From assembly GCF_020880415.1 (NCBI RefSeq), contig NZ_JAJIUJ010000038.1:62001-126000 (forward strand): a stretch of 64,000 bases of DNA, read 5' to 3'. Positions 51,420 to 60,531 of the stretch are shown here, piece by piece. Made by a program: the position numbers and the translations under genes. The notes below the pieces were generated by a model. It made no database searches, was not told the origin of the DNA, and was given only the letters and a program-made list of their open reading frames with translations. How positions within the stretch are numbered: position 1 is the stretch's first letter; each line of letters opens with the position of its first letter. Origin of the DNA: Xanthomonas euvesicatoria pv. euvesicatoria. GTDB lineage: Bacteria; Pseudomonadota; Gammaproteobacteria; Xanthomonadales; Xanthomonadaceae.

Positions 51420-51487
51420 CCCTCATCCGGCGCTGCGCGCCACCTGCTCGCGCAGGCGGGAGCAGGTGCGCAAAGGGTGGATGAGGG
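51420..51487. repeat. Nested inverted repeat between the two metH genes
   Basis: Outer arms CCCTCATCC (51420-51428) and GGATGAGGG (51479-51487); inner arms CACCTGCTC (51441-51449) and GAGCAGGTG (51460-51468). The 166-bp spacer between the two metH genes is largely this structure, which looks like an inserted REP-type element. Confidence 0.7.
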
Positions 51488-51500
51488 TGAGCCTGACGCA

Positions 51501-52631
51501 TCACGCCGCCAGCTCTTGTGCGCCAGGCAGTTGCCGCGGTGGCAGATCGGCGACCGCTTCGGCGATGGCGCGGATATGGTCCGGCGAGGTACCGCAACAG
51601 CCGCCGACCAGGTTGAGTAGGCCGGCCTGTGCGAATTCGCGTAGCGTGGACGCCATTTCTTCCGGCGTTTCGTCGTATTCGCCGAAGGCATTCGGCAAGC
51701 CGGCGTTCGGATGCGCGCTGACATACGCGTCGGCGATCTGCGCCAAGGTTTCCACGTGCGGGCGCAGATCCTTGGCGCCGAGCGCACAATTCAAGCCGAT
51801 CGACAACGGCCTGCCGTGCGCGACCGATGCATAAAACGCTTCGGCAGTCTGTCCGGACAAGGTGCGCCCGGATGCGTCGGTGATGGTGCCGGAAACCATC
51901 ACCGGCAAACGCCCGCCGCGTGCCTCGAAGACCTCTTCGATCGCATACAACGCGGCCTTGGCGTTGAGCGTGTCGAAGATGGTTTCCACCATCAGCGTAT
52001 CCGCGCCGCCATCGATCAAGCCCTCGATGGCCTCGCGATAGGTTTCGCGCAGTGCATCGAAACTGGTGTTGCGGTAGCCGGGATCGTTGACATCGGGGCT
52101 GATGGAGGCGGTACGGCTGGTGGGGCCGAGCACGCCGATCACAAAGCGCGGTTTGTGCGGAGTCAACGCCTCGACTTCGTCGCAACAGGCGCGCGCGACT
52201 TGCGCGCCCGCCTTGTTCAACTCGTACACCAGATGTTCCAGGTGATAGTCGGCCTGGCTCACCGACGTGGCGTTGAAGGTATTGGTTTCCAGTAGATCGG
52301 CACCTGCATCCAGATAGGCGCGATGAATGCCGGCAATGATCTGCGGGCGGGTCAACAGCAGCAGATCGTTGTTGCCCTTCAGATCGTGGCCCTGCGGTAC
52401 GTGTGCGTGGTCGCAACCGGGGCCGTGCACGTGCGCACTGTCGTAGCCCTCGGCAAAGCGGGTGCCGCGGTAATCGGGCTCCTGCAGATCGTGGCGCTGG
52501 ATCATGGTGCCCATCGCGCCATCGATGATGAGGATGCGCTCGGCAAGCGCGGCGGTGAGCTTGGCTGCGCGCTCGGGACGTAGCCAGGGCAGGGCATGTG
52601 CGACGGGGGAGTGGAGTGCTGCAGGCGTCAT
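51501..52631 (-). CDS. metH: Methionine synthase, homocysteine-binding part (MetH N-terminal protein)
   Basis: 376 residues from ATG 52631. Homocysteine S-methyltransferase barrel: [40 protein letters not shown], then the zinc-binding Cys motifs [14 protein letters not shown] and [23 protein letters not shown] [20 protein letters not shown]. In most bacteria this domain is joined to the folate domain in one ~1230-residue MetH; here it stops and the rest is a second gene 166 bp downstream. The ATG overlaps the stop of the ArsR-methyltransferase gene (ATGA 52628-52631). Functional as a subunit by inference. Confidence 0.93.
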   Translation of the reverse strand: MTPAALHSPVAHALPWLRPERAAKLTAALAERILIIDGAMGTMIQRHDLQEPDYRGTRFAEGYDSAHVHGPGCDHAHVPQGHDLKGNNDLLLLTRPQIIAGIHRAYLDAGADLLETNTFNATSVSQADYHLEHLVYELNKAGAQVARACCDEVEALTPHKPRFVIGVLGPTSRTASISPDVNDPGYRNTSFDALRETYREAIEGLIDGGADTLMVETIFDTLNAKAALYAIEEVFEARGGRLPVMVSGTITDASGRTLSGQTAEAFYASVAHGRPLSIGLNCALGAKDLRPHVETLAQIADAYVSAHPNAGLPNAFGEYDETPEEMASTLREFAQAGLLNLVGGCCGTSPDHIRAIAEAVADLPPRQLPGAQELAA

Positions 52632-53623
52632 GATGCGATGCTCCGTGAGACAGCGGCGCTGCGGTCGGCGATTCCCGAATCCCGATTCCCCATTCCCGGC
52701 TTCACAGCAATCAACGAGATCACTTCGAAATGGGGCGGGCGTTTTTCGCGTGTCACCGTCTCCAGGCTGGAGACGTCCAGCCCGGCTTTTTCAACGAACT
52801 TGCGCAGCTCCTTGGCAGCAAACCCCAGATTGACGTGGCCGTACGCATGCACCGCGGCGCGGTGTTCGTGCTTGGCCAGGCTGCACAGCAGCAGGCGGCC
52901 GCCCGGGCGCAGCACGCGCGCCGACTCGGCCACCGCCTGCGCCGGTTTGGCCGCGTAGGTCAGTGCGTGCATCAGCACCACCAGGTCGAAGCTGGCATCG
53001 GGGAATGGCAGCGCATGCATATCGCCTTCGCGCACTTCCACGTTGCGTAGTTTGCGCAGGCGCTCGCTGGCGGCCGCAACCACGCGCGCGCTGGTATCGA
53101 TGCAGATATAGCGGGTGGCATGCGGTGCCACCAGTTCGGCCAGCACGCCGTCGCCGGACGCGATATCGAGCACGTCGCCGGTTTCCAGCAGGGGCAAGGC
53201 GGTGCGCGCCAGGGCCTCCCAGGTGCGTCCCGGCGAGTAATGCCGCTCCATGTCGCCGGCCACCGAATCGGCCCAGTTCTGGTCCGCGGCACGGTTGGCC
53301 AACACCGCGGCCACGCGCTCGGCATCCTGGCGCAACAACGGATCGTCGCTGCCGGTGCTCAGTGCCAGCCACAGCGCGCGCTGCGCCGGGTCCAGCGACA
53401 CTTCGTCGAAGCGGTAATACGCCGATACCCCGGCGCGGCGGTCGCGGACCAGCCCGGCTTCCTTGAGTTTGGCCAGGTGCGTGGACACCCGCGGCTGCGC
53501 CAGCCGGGTGATGGCCGACAGCTCGGCCACGGTGAGTTCTTCCTGCTCCAGCAAGGCCAGCAGGCGGACTCGGGTGGCGTCGGCGAATACCTTCAAGCGG
53601 GCCGACCAGTCTTCCAGATCCAT
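52628..53623 (-). CDS. ArsR-type regulator fused to a SAM-dependent methyltransferase
   Basis: 331 residues from ATG 53623 ([20 protein letters not shown]). Residues 1-90 are an ArsR winged HTH ([52 protein letters not shown]). Residues ~115-290 are a class I methyltransferase: [60 protein letters not shown] and [20 protein letters not shown]. No metal-binding Cys pairs are evident. The last ~20 residues derive from a GAATCCCG repeat (52671-52700). Operon head for metH; likely senses SAM or SAH, as the SahR-type regulators of the methionine cycle do. Autoregulation via the palindrome at 53626-53653. Confidence 0.9.
   Translation of the reverse strand: MDLEDWSARLKVFADATRVRLLALLEQEELTVAELSAITRLAQPRVSTHLAKLKEAGLVRDRRAGVSAYYRFDEVSLDPAQRALWLALSTGSDDPLLRQDAERVAAVLANRAADQNWADSVAGDMERHYSPGRTWEALARTALPLLETGDVLDIASGDGVLAELVAPHATRYICIDTSARVVAAASERLRKLRNVEVREGDMHALPFPDASFDLVVLMHALTYAAKPAQAVAESARVLRPGGRLLLCSLAKHEHRAAVHAYGHVNLGFAAKELRKFVEKAGLDVSSLETVTREKRPPHFEVISLIAVKPGMGNRDSGIADRSAAVSRSIAS
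52671..52700. repeat. AATCCCGAATC-type repeat in the 3' end of the ArsR-methyltransferase gene
   Basis: Tandem AATCCC-type units ending in CCCGGC, in frame, encoding [15 protein letters not shown] near the C-terminus. Confidence 0.65.
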
Positions 53624-53625
53624 GA

Positions 53626-53653
53626 ATATCTCTATATCGCGATATGGAGATAT
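53626..53653. promoter_or_regulatory. 28-bp near-perfect palindrome, likely operator of the ArsR-methyltransferase/metH operon
   Basis: Left half ATATCTCTATATCG (53626-53639) and right half CGATATGGAGATAT (53640-53653) match except one position. It is 3 bp upstream of the ArsR-type gene start and about 90 bp from the divergent acyl-CoA dehydrogenase start. The symmetrical CGATAT core is like those bound by ArsR-family SAH/SAM-cycle regulators. Confidence 0.75.
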
Positions 53654-53744
53654 TTTCGGGCCGGCGGCAGGTGCGGTCAACTACATACGCATGCGAATGG
53701 TTGGCGCTACAATGGGGTCCAGCTCAGGCCTGAAGGGGTGCGAC

Positions 53745-54893
53745 GTGGATTTCAGCTTTACCGAAGAACAATTGATGATCCAGGATGTGGCGCGCCGCAT
53801 CGCGCAGGAAAAGATCGCGCCCAGCGCCGAGCAATTCGACCGTAGCGGCGAATTCCCGCTGGAAAATATCCGCCTGCTTGGCGAAAACGGTCTGATGGGC
53901 ATCGAGGTGCCGGTCGAGTACGGCGGCGCCGGCATGGACCCGATCAGCTATGCGCTGGCGATGATCGAAATCGCCGCGGCCGATGGCGCGCACTCCACCA
54001 TCGTCTCGGTCAACAACTCGCTGTTTTGCACCGGCATTCTCAAAAACGGCAGCGAAGCGCAGAAGCAGCTGTACGTGCGCGCGATCGCCGAGGGCACGCA
54101 CATCGGTGCGTTCGCGCTGACCGAGCCGCAGTCCGGCTCGGATGCCTCGGCAATGCGCTGCCGCGCGGTCAAGCAGGCCGATGGCAGCTTCGTCATCAAT
54201 GGCAAGAAGAGCTGGATTACCTCCGGCCCGGTGGCCAAGTACATCGTGTTGTTTGCGGTGACCGAGCCGGACAAGGGCTCGCGCGGCATCACCGCCTTCA
54301 TGGTCGATACCGACCGCGCCGGTTTTCATCGCGGCAAGACCGAGCCCAAGCTCGGCATCCGTGCCTCGGCCACCTGCGAAATCGAGTTTGCCGATTACGT
54401 TGCGCAGCCCGACGAGGTGCTGGGCGTGGAAGGCGAGGGTTTCAAGACTGCGATGAGCGTTCTGGATGCCGGGCGCATCGGCATTGCCTCGCAAGCGGTC
54501 GGGATTGCACGCGCGGCGTATGAGGCCACGCTGGCCTACGTCAAGGAGCGCAAGGCATTTGGCGCGGCGATCGGCACGTTCCAGATGACCCAGGCCAAGA
54601 TCGCCGACATGAAGTGCAAGCTGGATGCGGCGCTGCTGCTGACGTTGCGCGCGGCGTGGTTGAAGGGGCAGGGGCAAAAGTTCGGTACCGAAGCGGCCGT
54701 GGCCAAGCTCACCGCATCCGAGGCGGCGATGTGGATCACCCATCAGGCGGTGCAAATTCATGGCGGCATGGGGTATTCGAAAGAAATGCCGCTGGAGCGC
54801 TACTTTCGTGACGCCAAGATCACCGAAATCTACGAGGGCACCTCGGAAATCCAGCGCCTGGTGATCGCGCGCGGCGAGACCGGGCTGCGCTGA
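53745..54893 (+). CDS. Acyl-CoA dehydrogenase
   Basis: FAD enzyme of acyl-CoA oxidation, 382 residues from GTG 53745 (MDFSFTEEQLMIQDVARRIA), with AAGGGG 6-10 nt upstream. Motifs: GIEVPVEYGGAGMDPISYAL, the FAD/substrate segment GAFALTEPQSGSDASAMRCR, NGKKSWITSGPVAKYIVLFA, MSVLDAGRIGIASQAVGIAR, QIHGGMGYSKEMPLERYFRD, and the catalytic Glu region ITEIYEGTSEIQRLVIARG. Short/medium chain specificity is likely but not determined. The 3' end is partially duplicated just downstream. Confidence 0.95.
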   Translation: MDFSFTEEQLMIQDVARRIAQEKIAPSAEQFDRSGEFPLENIRLLGENGLMGIEVPVEYGGAGMDPISYALAMIEIAAADGAHSTIVSVNNSLFCTGILKNGSEAQKQLYVRAIAEGTHIGAFALTEPQSGSDASAMRCRAVKQADGSFVINGKKSWITSGPVAKYIVLFAVTEPDKGSRGITAFMVDTDRAGFHRGKTEPKLGIRASATCEIEFADYVAQPDEVLGVEGEGFKTAMSVLDAGRIGIASQAVGIARAAYEATLAYVKERKAFGAAIGTFQMTQAKIADMKCKLDAALLLTLRAAWLKGQGQKFGTEAAVAKLTASEAAMWITHQAVQIHGGMGYSKEMPLERYFRDAKITEIYEGTSEIQRLVIARGETGLR

Positions 54894-54931
54894 GGTCTTG
54901 GCGCGCCCCAGCGCTGCCGCTGCGCGCGGCA

Positions 54932-55030
54932 CCGCTGGAGGGCTTTCCGCGATGCCAAGATCACCGAAATCGACGCGGGCGCCTCGGCAATCCAGCGCTT
55001 GGTGATCGCACGCGGCATGACAGGGTCGCG
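54932..55030 (+). pseudogene. Decayed partial duplicate of the acyl-CoA dehydrogenase 3' end
   Basis: About 99 bp closely matches the gene's own 3' end (54789-54889), offset by 141-143 bp. It recreates segments corresponding to LERYFRDAKITEIYEGTSEI and QRLVIARG with substitutions and a 2-nt deletion, so it no longer reads in the original frame. It is a remnant of a local tandem duplication, now part of the 5' region of the SGNH gene. Confidence 0.8.
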
Positions 55031-55187
55031 GCGAAGCCCGTCATTCCCTCAGCATTGCCGCAGCAACGCGGCAACGACGGAGTGCTCGCTGCAGTGCGTT
55101 GTGATCATCAAGGGCGGCTATGCCAAGGGTTGTCCTGCGTTGCATGCGCGGACCACAATCGACGCTTCTCCCGTGTCTGGTGCGCGC

Positions 55188-56711
55188 ATGTCCCGGTCTT
55201 CGCACGCTGCTTCGCCCCGTGTTTCACGCTCCGGCTTAGCGCATACCCTGTGGTGCTGGGGGCTGCTGCTGTTCTGCACGACGGCAGGCGCGCAAACCTC
55301 GCCGCCTTCGATCGTGCCAACCGATCGTCTGCGCGAGTCCTGGTGGGCGCAGCGGCATGCGCAGGTGCTGGAGCAGGTCAAGCAGCACCCGGATACCAAA
55401 TTGCTGCTGATCGGCGATTCGATCACTCAAAACTACGAGAAAGCCAAGGCGCCGGACGAAGACTTCCGACCGACCTGGCAAACCTTCTACGGCAGCCGCG
55501 GTGCGCTGAACCTGGGTTTCAGTGGCGACGGCACCGAAAACGTGCTGTGGCGGCTGGCCAATGGCGAAGTCGATGGGCTGCAGCCGAAGGTCGCGCTGGT
55601 GCTGATCGGCACCAATAACACTGGCCATCTCGGTCAAACCGCCGAGCAGACCCAACTCGGTATCGATGCGGTGGTCGCGGCGATCGAGCAGAAGCTGCCG
55701 CGCACGCACATCCTGCTGCTGAGCGTGTTGCCCAGCGATCTCTCCAGCGAAAAATCGCGGCGCGATGCGCAGATCAATCAGGGCCTGGCCGTGCGTTACG
55801 GCGACAACCCACGCGTGACCTATCTGGATGTGAGCTCGGTCTTCCAGCGCGACGGCATACTCCGCACCGATCTGTTTTACGACACCCGGTTCCGTCCGGC
55901 GGCCGGTGCCTTGCATCCGGACACGCGGGGGCAGCGCATGCTGGCCGAAGCGATCGAGCCCACGCTGGCGCGGCTGTTGGGCGAGCCACCGGTCAAGCCG
56001 GTGGCCGAACTCGGCCGTGACGCGGCGACCTCGCTGATGCCGGTCGACTGGCTGGAGCAGGATTCCTACGACTGGTACGCACGCCACCACGCAGCGCTGG
56101 CCGTCGCGCGCAGCCTGAAGCCGGAGGTGGTGATGATCGGCGACTCGATCACGCATTTCTGGTCTGGGCTGCCGCAGGCCACGCGCGTCAGTGGCCCCGA
56201 ATCATGGCAATGGTTGTATGGCACGCGGCCGGTCCTGAATCTGGGATTCGGTTGGGACCGCACGCAAAATGTGCTGTGGCGCATCCGGCAGGGCGAACTC
56301 GATGGTCTGGACCCGCGCTGGGTGGTGCTGCATATCGGCACCAACAATCTCAGCGGCACCGCGCAATCGCGCGCCAGCACCCCGGCTGAAGCGGCGTTGG
56401 GTGTGCAGGCGGTGGTGAGCGAGGTGCGCCGTCGCCTGCCCAACAGCAAGCTGATCCTGATGGCGATCATGCCGCGTGGCCGCAACCCCGACGATGCACG
56501 GCGCGCGCCGATCGCCGAGACAAACCGGCTGCTGGTCGCGCGCTATGCCAAGGATCCGGCGGTGCAGTTGGTCGATATCGGCCCCAAGATGCTGCAGCCC
56601 GACGGCACGCTGCCCGAAGCGCTGATGCCCGATGGCACCCATCCCAGCGAGTCCGGCTACCGCATCTGGGCGCAGGCGCTGCGCGAGGCGGGCATTACCG
56701 CTGCGCCGTAA
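55188..56711 (+). CDS. Exported protein with two tandem SGNH/GDSL hydrolase domains
   Basis: 507 residues from ATG 55188. A signal sequence (hydrophobic LAHTLWCWGLLLFCTTAGA about 17-36) precedes two similar domains. Domain 1: LLLIGDSITQNYEKAKAPDE with nucleophile Ser78, GALNLGFSGDGTENVLWRLA, VLIGTNNTGHLG. Domain 2 (from ~315): VVMIGDSITHFWSGLPQATR, LNLGFGWDRTQNVLWRIRQG, VLHIGTNNLSGTAQSRASTP, and the Asp-His end MPDGTHPSESGYRIW. Domain 1 ends GALHPDTRGQRM without the usual DxxH Asp. Resembles PAF-acetylhydrolase-like esterases acting on polysaccharide or lipid acetyl groups in the periplasm; substrate unknown. Frame open to 54999 through the duplicated region but without similarity. Confidence 0.85.
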   Translation: MSRSSHAASPRVSRSGLAHTLWCWGLLLFCTTAGAQTSPPSIVPTDRLRESWWAQRHAQVLEQVKQHPDTKLLLIGDSITQNYEKAKAPDEDFRPTWQTFYGSRGALNLGFSGDGTENVLWRLANGEVDGLQPKVALVLIGTNNTGHLGQTAEQTQLGIDAVVAAIEQKLPRTHILLLSVLPSDLSSEKSRRDAQINQGLAVRYGDNPRVTYLDVSSVFQRDGILRTDLFYDTRFRPAAGALHPDTRGQRMLAEAIEPTLARLLGEPPVKPVAELGRDAATSLMPVDWLEQDSYDWYARHHAALAVARSLKPEVVMIGDSITHFWSGLPQATRVSGPESWQWLYGTRPVLNLGFGWDRTQNVLWRIRQGELDGLDPRWVVLHIGTNNLSGTAQSRASTPAEAALGVQAVVSEVRRRLPNSKLILMAIMPRGRNPDDARRAPIAETNRLLVARYAKDPAVQLVDIGPKMLQPDGTLPEALMPDGTHPSESGYRIWAQALREAGITAAP

Positions 56712-57047
56712 CGGTAGCGGCACGCGAGCGCATTCATCGATAAGCGAGCGCAGCGGGTAAGGGTGATAGTGCGGCCGCCCGCGCGCTGCCGGGTCGCGCG
56801 GGCCGGCAGGCGCGCTTGGTTTTCAGGAGTGCGCGGGGCCACTTTCCGGCGTGGAGCGTGATGATGGCCAAGGGCTCAAGCGAGGCCATCTGCGCCCCGG
56901 GCAGTGAGCTGGTCTGCCGTTTTCCAACGCCGAAAGAGCGAGCCGGGGCCGGGCTGCCGGCAAGGGCGCGGCGATCGAGTGCAGCGCACTGCATTTTCGA
57001 ACCCCAGAAACCAGAAGACCCCCGATTGCTCGGAGGTCTTTTTAAAC
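56712..57047. other. Intergenic region before tRNA-Leu
   Basis: 336 bp with no supported gene. The right end contains the hairpin 57015-57040. A small frame at 56904-57101 reads through the antisense of the tRNA and ends in EEDSNLHEVAPAST, a well-known tRNA artefact. Confidence 0.6.
57015..57040 (-). terminator. Terminator hairpin of tRNA-Leu
   Basis: AAGACCCCCGA (57015-57025) and TCGGAGGTCTT (57030-57040) pair with one C-A clash on the plus strand but a G-U wobble on the minus strand; loop TTGC. The plus strand has TTTTTAAA after the stem and the minus strand TTCTGGTTTC, so it could act in both directions. Confidence 0.65.
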
Positions 57048-57134
57048 TGGTGCCCAGAAGAGGACTCGAACCTCCACGAAGTTGCCCCCGCTAGCACCTG
57101 AAGCTAGTGCGTCTACCAATTCCGCCACCTGGGC
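57048..57134 (-). tRNA. tRNA-Leu (anticodon CAG)
   Basis: 87 nt including encoded 3' CCA (57048-57050). The 5' acceptor GCCCAGG pairs with the 3' end CTGGGCA. The anticodon arm is CTAGC-TTCAGGT-GCTAG, giving CAG, for codon CUG. A long variable arm (GGGGGCAACTTC) and TpsiC stem-loop GGAGGTTCGAGTCCTC confirm a class II leucine tRNA. CUG is by far the most used Leu codon in this GC-rich window. Confidence 0.97.
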
Positions 57135-57255
57135 AGGTGAGCCGCGAATTTTGCAGGCCCCCGGCCGGCTTGTCAATGGGTTCCATGCGGCAATCGTCGG
57201 CGGTCGCGCCGGCCTTGCTGCCCATCCCGCCGCGCCACGCAGTACCATGTAAGCA

Positions 57256-59784
57256 ATGACAAAGAAAAAAACCCCAGATTCCGATCGGCCGAGTCGCCGC
57301 AAATCCACCGGCGCAGGCGATTCCAGCACTGCCGAACAGCAGAAGTTGCCGGGCTGGATGCCAGACTTCCTGGTCCGCGCCGCAGCCGGCGCATCGACCA
57401 AGTCCGCCAACAAGCGCGCTGCCGACAAAGCATCCAACCCCTCCAAAGCCTCGCCACAGCCGGCGTCCGCGCCGCCTGCGCCGCGCGCTCCGCATCCGCG
57501 CAAGAGTGGCCCGTCTGCGCCGCCGCCGGAACGCTTCCAGACCGCTGCACCTGCGACTGCCGAATTCAAGGATCCGCATGCCGAGCGCGAGGCTCTTCGG
57601 TATGCCGAGCCGATCGCCAGCCGCGAGGCGATCCTGCAATTGCTTGAAGCCTGCGACGGTCCGCAGACCGCCGAAGAAATTGCCGAGCAGCTCAATCTGA
57701 GCGACCGCATCGATGCGCTGGGCAAGCGCCTGGCCGCAATGGTGCGCGAAGCGCAACTGGTGCAGAACCGCCGCGGTGGCTACGCGCCGGTGCAGCAGAC
57801 CAGCCTGATCGCCGGCGTGGTCATCGCCAACCCGGAGGGCTTCGGTTTCCTCAAGCCCGACGAGGGCGGCGACGACCTGTTCCTGCCGCCGTTCGAAATG
57901 CGCAAGGTCATGCATGGCGACCGCGCGCTCGCCAATGTCACCGGCATCGACCATCGCGGCCGTCGCGAAGGTGCCATTGCGCGCGTGCTCGAACGTGGCA
58001 TGTCGCGCATGCTGGGGCGCTTTTTCTATGAGCACGGTGTGGCTTACGTCGACCCCGACGACAAGCGCATCCAGCGCAATGTGCAGATTGCCCCGGACGG
58101 TATCGGCGAGGCACGCGAAGGCCAATTGGTGGTCTGCGAACTGATCGCGCCGCCGGACGCGCGCCGCCCGGCGATCGGCAAGATCATCGCGGTACTGGGC
58201 GACAAGCTGACGCCGTCGCTGGTCGTCGAAATGGCCATCCACGGCCATGAATTGCCGCACGAATTTCCGCAGGAAGTGCTGGACGAAGCGGCGGCCGTGC
58301 CGTTGGTGGTCGAGCCGCAGATGATCGGCGGGCGCGTGGACCTGCGGCAGATGCCACTGGTCACCATCGATGGGGAAGACGCCAAGGATTTCGACGACGC
58401 GGTGTATTGCGAGCCCAATGCCGACGGCTTCCGTCTGGTGGTGGCAATCGCCGATGTGTCCAATTACGTCCGTCCCGGGACGCCGCTGGACGACGAAGCG
58501 CAAAAGCGCGCCACCTCGGTGTATTTCCCCGGCTTCGTGGTACCGATGCTGCCGGAAACGCTGTCCAACGGTATCTGCTCGCTGATGCCCAAGGTCGACC
58601 GCATGTGCTTCGTCTGCGACATGCAGGTGGGACGCGATGGTGAAGTGACCGGCTCGCGTTTTTACGAAGCGGTGATGAATTCGCACGCACGCCTGACCTA
58701 TAACCAGGTCTGGAAGGCGGTGGGCGAAGACGATGCGGACACCAAGGCCTTCATCGGCCCGCTGCTGCCGCAGGTGCAGCGCCTGCATCAGCTGTATCAC
58801 GTGCTGTCGAAGGCACGCACGCAGCGCGGGGCGATCGAGTTCGAAACCTCCGAAGTGCGCTTCGTGCTCGACAACACCGGCGAAGTCACCCAGGCCGGCA
58901 TGCTGGTGCGCAACGATGCCCACAAGCTCATCGAAGAATGCATGATCGCCGCCAACGTCGAGGCGGCGCGCTACCTGCTGAGCGTGCATGTGCCTGCGCC
59001 TTACCGTGTGCATGAGCGCCCGCCGGAGAGCAAGTACGAAGACCTGCTGGAGTTCCTCAAGGAGTTCCAGTTGAGCTTGCCGGCATGGAGCAAGGTGCGC
59101 CCCGGCGACTACACCAAGTTGCTGAAGAAAGTGCGCGCGCGCCCGGATGCGGCGTTGCTGGAATCGGTGTTGCTGCGCAGCCAGAGCCTGGCGGTGTATT
59201 CGCCGGAAAACAACGGCCATTTCGGTCTGGCGTTGGAGGCATACGCGCATTTCACCTCGCCGATTCGGCGTTACCCGGATCTGCTGGTACACCGCGCAAT
59301 CAAGCATGCGTTGACCGGCGCCAGCCCGCAGACATTCATCTATACCTCGCGTCAGATGGCGGCGCTGGCATTGCAATGCTCCGAGCGCGGACGGCGTGCC
59401 GATGAAGCCGAGCGCGAAGTGGACGAGCGCTACCGCGCCGCGTGGATGGAAAAGCACGTCGGCGGCCAGTTCGATGGCGTGATCAGCGGTGTGACGGGAT
59501 TTGGTTTGTTCGTGGAGTTGACGCAGTCCAAGGTCAACGGCCTGGTGCACGTCACGCAGCTGCCGCAGGACTATTACCAGTTCGATCCGATTCGCAAGAC
59601 GCTCAGCGGCGAGCGCCGTGGCCGCGAGTTCCGCCTCGGCGACCCGGTGCGCGTGCTGGTGCTCAAGGCCAGCATGGAAGAGCGCAAGATCGACTTCCGC
59701 CTGGCCGACGAAAATGGTGCAGCGCCCGAAGCGCCGCTGCCGCCACGCGAGAAGCCGACCAAGCGCAAGAAGAAGTCGTACTGA
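57256..59784 (+). CDS. rnr: Ribonuclease R
   Basis: 3'-5' exoribonuclease, 842 residues. The N-terminus is a basic, Pro/Ala/Ser-rich tail (residues 1-110), then a winged helix (about 115-180, REAILQLLEACDGPQTAEEI), two cold-shock domains (GFLKPDEGGDDLFLPPFEMR), and the RNB catalytic domain from ~365 with acidic residues TIDGEDAKDFDDAVYCEPNA and AHFTSPIRRYPDLLVHRAIK. The S1 domain follows (VISGVTGFGLFVELTQSKVN) and the basic end PTKRKKKSY. Lys-rich start MTKKKTPDSDRPSRRKSTGA at ATG 57256. Confidence 0.96.
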   Translation: MTKKKTPDSDRPSRRKSTGAGDSSTAEQQKLPGWMPDFLVRAAAGASTKSANKRAADKASNPSKASPQPASAPPAPRAPHPRKSGPSAPPPERFQTAAPATAEFKDPHAEREALRYAEPIASREAILQLLEACDGPQTAEEIAEQLNLSDRIDALGKRLAAMVREAQLVQNRRGGYAPVQQTSLIAGVVIANPEGFGFLKPDEGGDDLFLPPFEMRKVMHGDRALANVTGIDHRGRREGAIARVLERGMSRMLGRFFYEHGVAYVDPDDKRIQRNVQIAPDGIGEAREGQLVVCELIAPPDARRPAIGKIIAVLGDKLTPSLVVEMAIHGHELPHEFPQEVLDEAAAVPLVVEPQMIGGRVDLRQMPLVTIDGEDAKDFDDAVYCEPNADGFRLVVAIADVSNYVRPGTPLDDEAQKRATSVYFPGFVVPMLPETLSNGICSLMPKVDRMCFVCDMQVGRDGEVTGSRFYEAVMNSHARLTYNQVWKAVGEDDADTKAFIGPLLPQVQRLHQLYHVLSKARTQRGAIEFETSEVRFVLDNTGEVTQAGMLVRNDAHKLIEECMIAANVEAARYLLSVHVPAPYRVHERPPESKYEDLLEFLKEFQLSLPAWSKVRPGDYTKLLKKVRARPDAALLESVLLRSQSLAVYSPENNGHFGLALEAYAHFTSPIRRYPDLLVHRAIKHALTGASPQTFIYTSRQMAALALQCSERGRRADEAEREVDERYRAAWMEKHVGGQFDGVISGVTGFGLFVELTQSKVNGLVHVTQLPQDYYQFDPIRKTLSGERRGREFRLGDPVRVLVLKASMEERKIDFRLADENGAAPEAPLPPREKPTKRKKKSY

Positions 59785-60057
59785 GTTGCAGGACGGCGCT
59801 GCGGGCGGCCGAACTGGCAGCCCGCCACGCGAGGTGGTGGTGACAAGCAGCCACTAAAATGAAGCGCGGGTCGTCGGGCGGGTGTAGACGAGGCTGATGA
59901 GCCGCGGCGCGCCAGCGGTTCACGGCGACTCCCACGATTGGCCGCATCCGCTTGGCCGTGATCGCAGTCGTGTTATTCGCTGTGAGAGAGGCAGGTGGGC
60001 TGTTGCAGGCGAGTGGGTCTGCAATGATGTCCATAACAGACTGACGCGGAGCGGGGC

Positions 60058-60531
60058 ATGGACACTTCAAGCGAATATAGCGGTGGCTGCCATTGCGGGG
60101 CGGTGCGGTTTCATGTGCGTGGTGCGTTGGTGGATGCTTCGATCTGCCACTGCCGCATGTGTCAGAAGGCATTCGGCGCGTATTACGCGCCGTTGGTGTC
60201 TGTGCGAGGCACCGAGTTTCGCTGGACCCGTGGCGAGCCCAAGCGCTTTGCATCGTCGAATGTCGTGCAGCGCGGTTTTTGCGCCGAATGCGGCACGCCA
60301 TTGACGTATGAGGCACCCGACGGCGTGGCAGTCGCGGCAGGTGCCTTCGACACGCCCGAGCAGTTGCCGCCGCATATCCAATATGGACTGGATCGCAAAC
60401 TGCCCTTCGTCGATGGCCTGGCGCAGCTGCCTACGCGTCCACCCGAAGACGATGCCGCCGCGGAGGCTTTTTTGGCCAGCGTGGTGTCGCGACAACATCC
60501 CGATCACGACACTGCGCATTGGCCGGCGTGA
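60058..60531 (+). CDS. GFA/CENP-V-type zinc protein
   Basis: 157 residues with the glutathione-dependent formaldehyde-activating-enzyme fold: zinc cysteines in SGGCHCGAVRFHV, ICHCRMCQKAFGAYYAPLV and GFCAECGTPLTYE. The typical edge strand FRWTRGEPKRFASSNVVQRG is present. In this family the formaldehyde role is documented for a few proteins only, so the activity is unassigned. ATG 60058. It stands alone between rnr and rlmB. Confidence 0.88.
   Translation: MDTSSEYSGGCHCGAVRFHVRGALVDASICHCRMCQKAFGAYYAPLVSVRGTEFRWTRGEPKRFASSNVVQRGFCAECGTPLTYEAPDGVAVAAGAFDTPEQLPPHIQYGLDRKLPFVDGLAQLPTRPPEDDAAAEAFLASVVSRQHPDHDTAHWPA

Noticed and set aside
51335..51500. A frameshift joining the two metH parts into one gene
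   Set aside because: The 166-bp spacer contains stops in the relevant frame and a repeat element, and each part has a normal start and end.
56904..57101. A small plus-strand protein ending EEDSNLHEVAPAST
   Set aside because: It is the antisense translation of tRNA-Leu, a widely recurring false protein.
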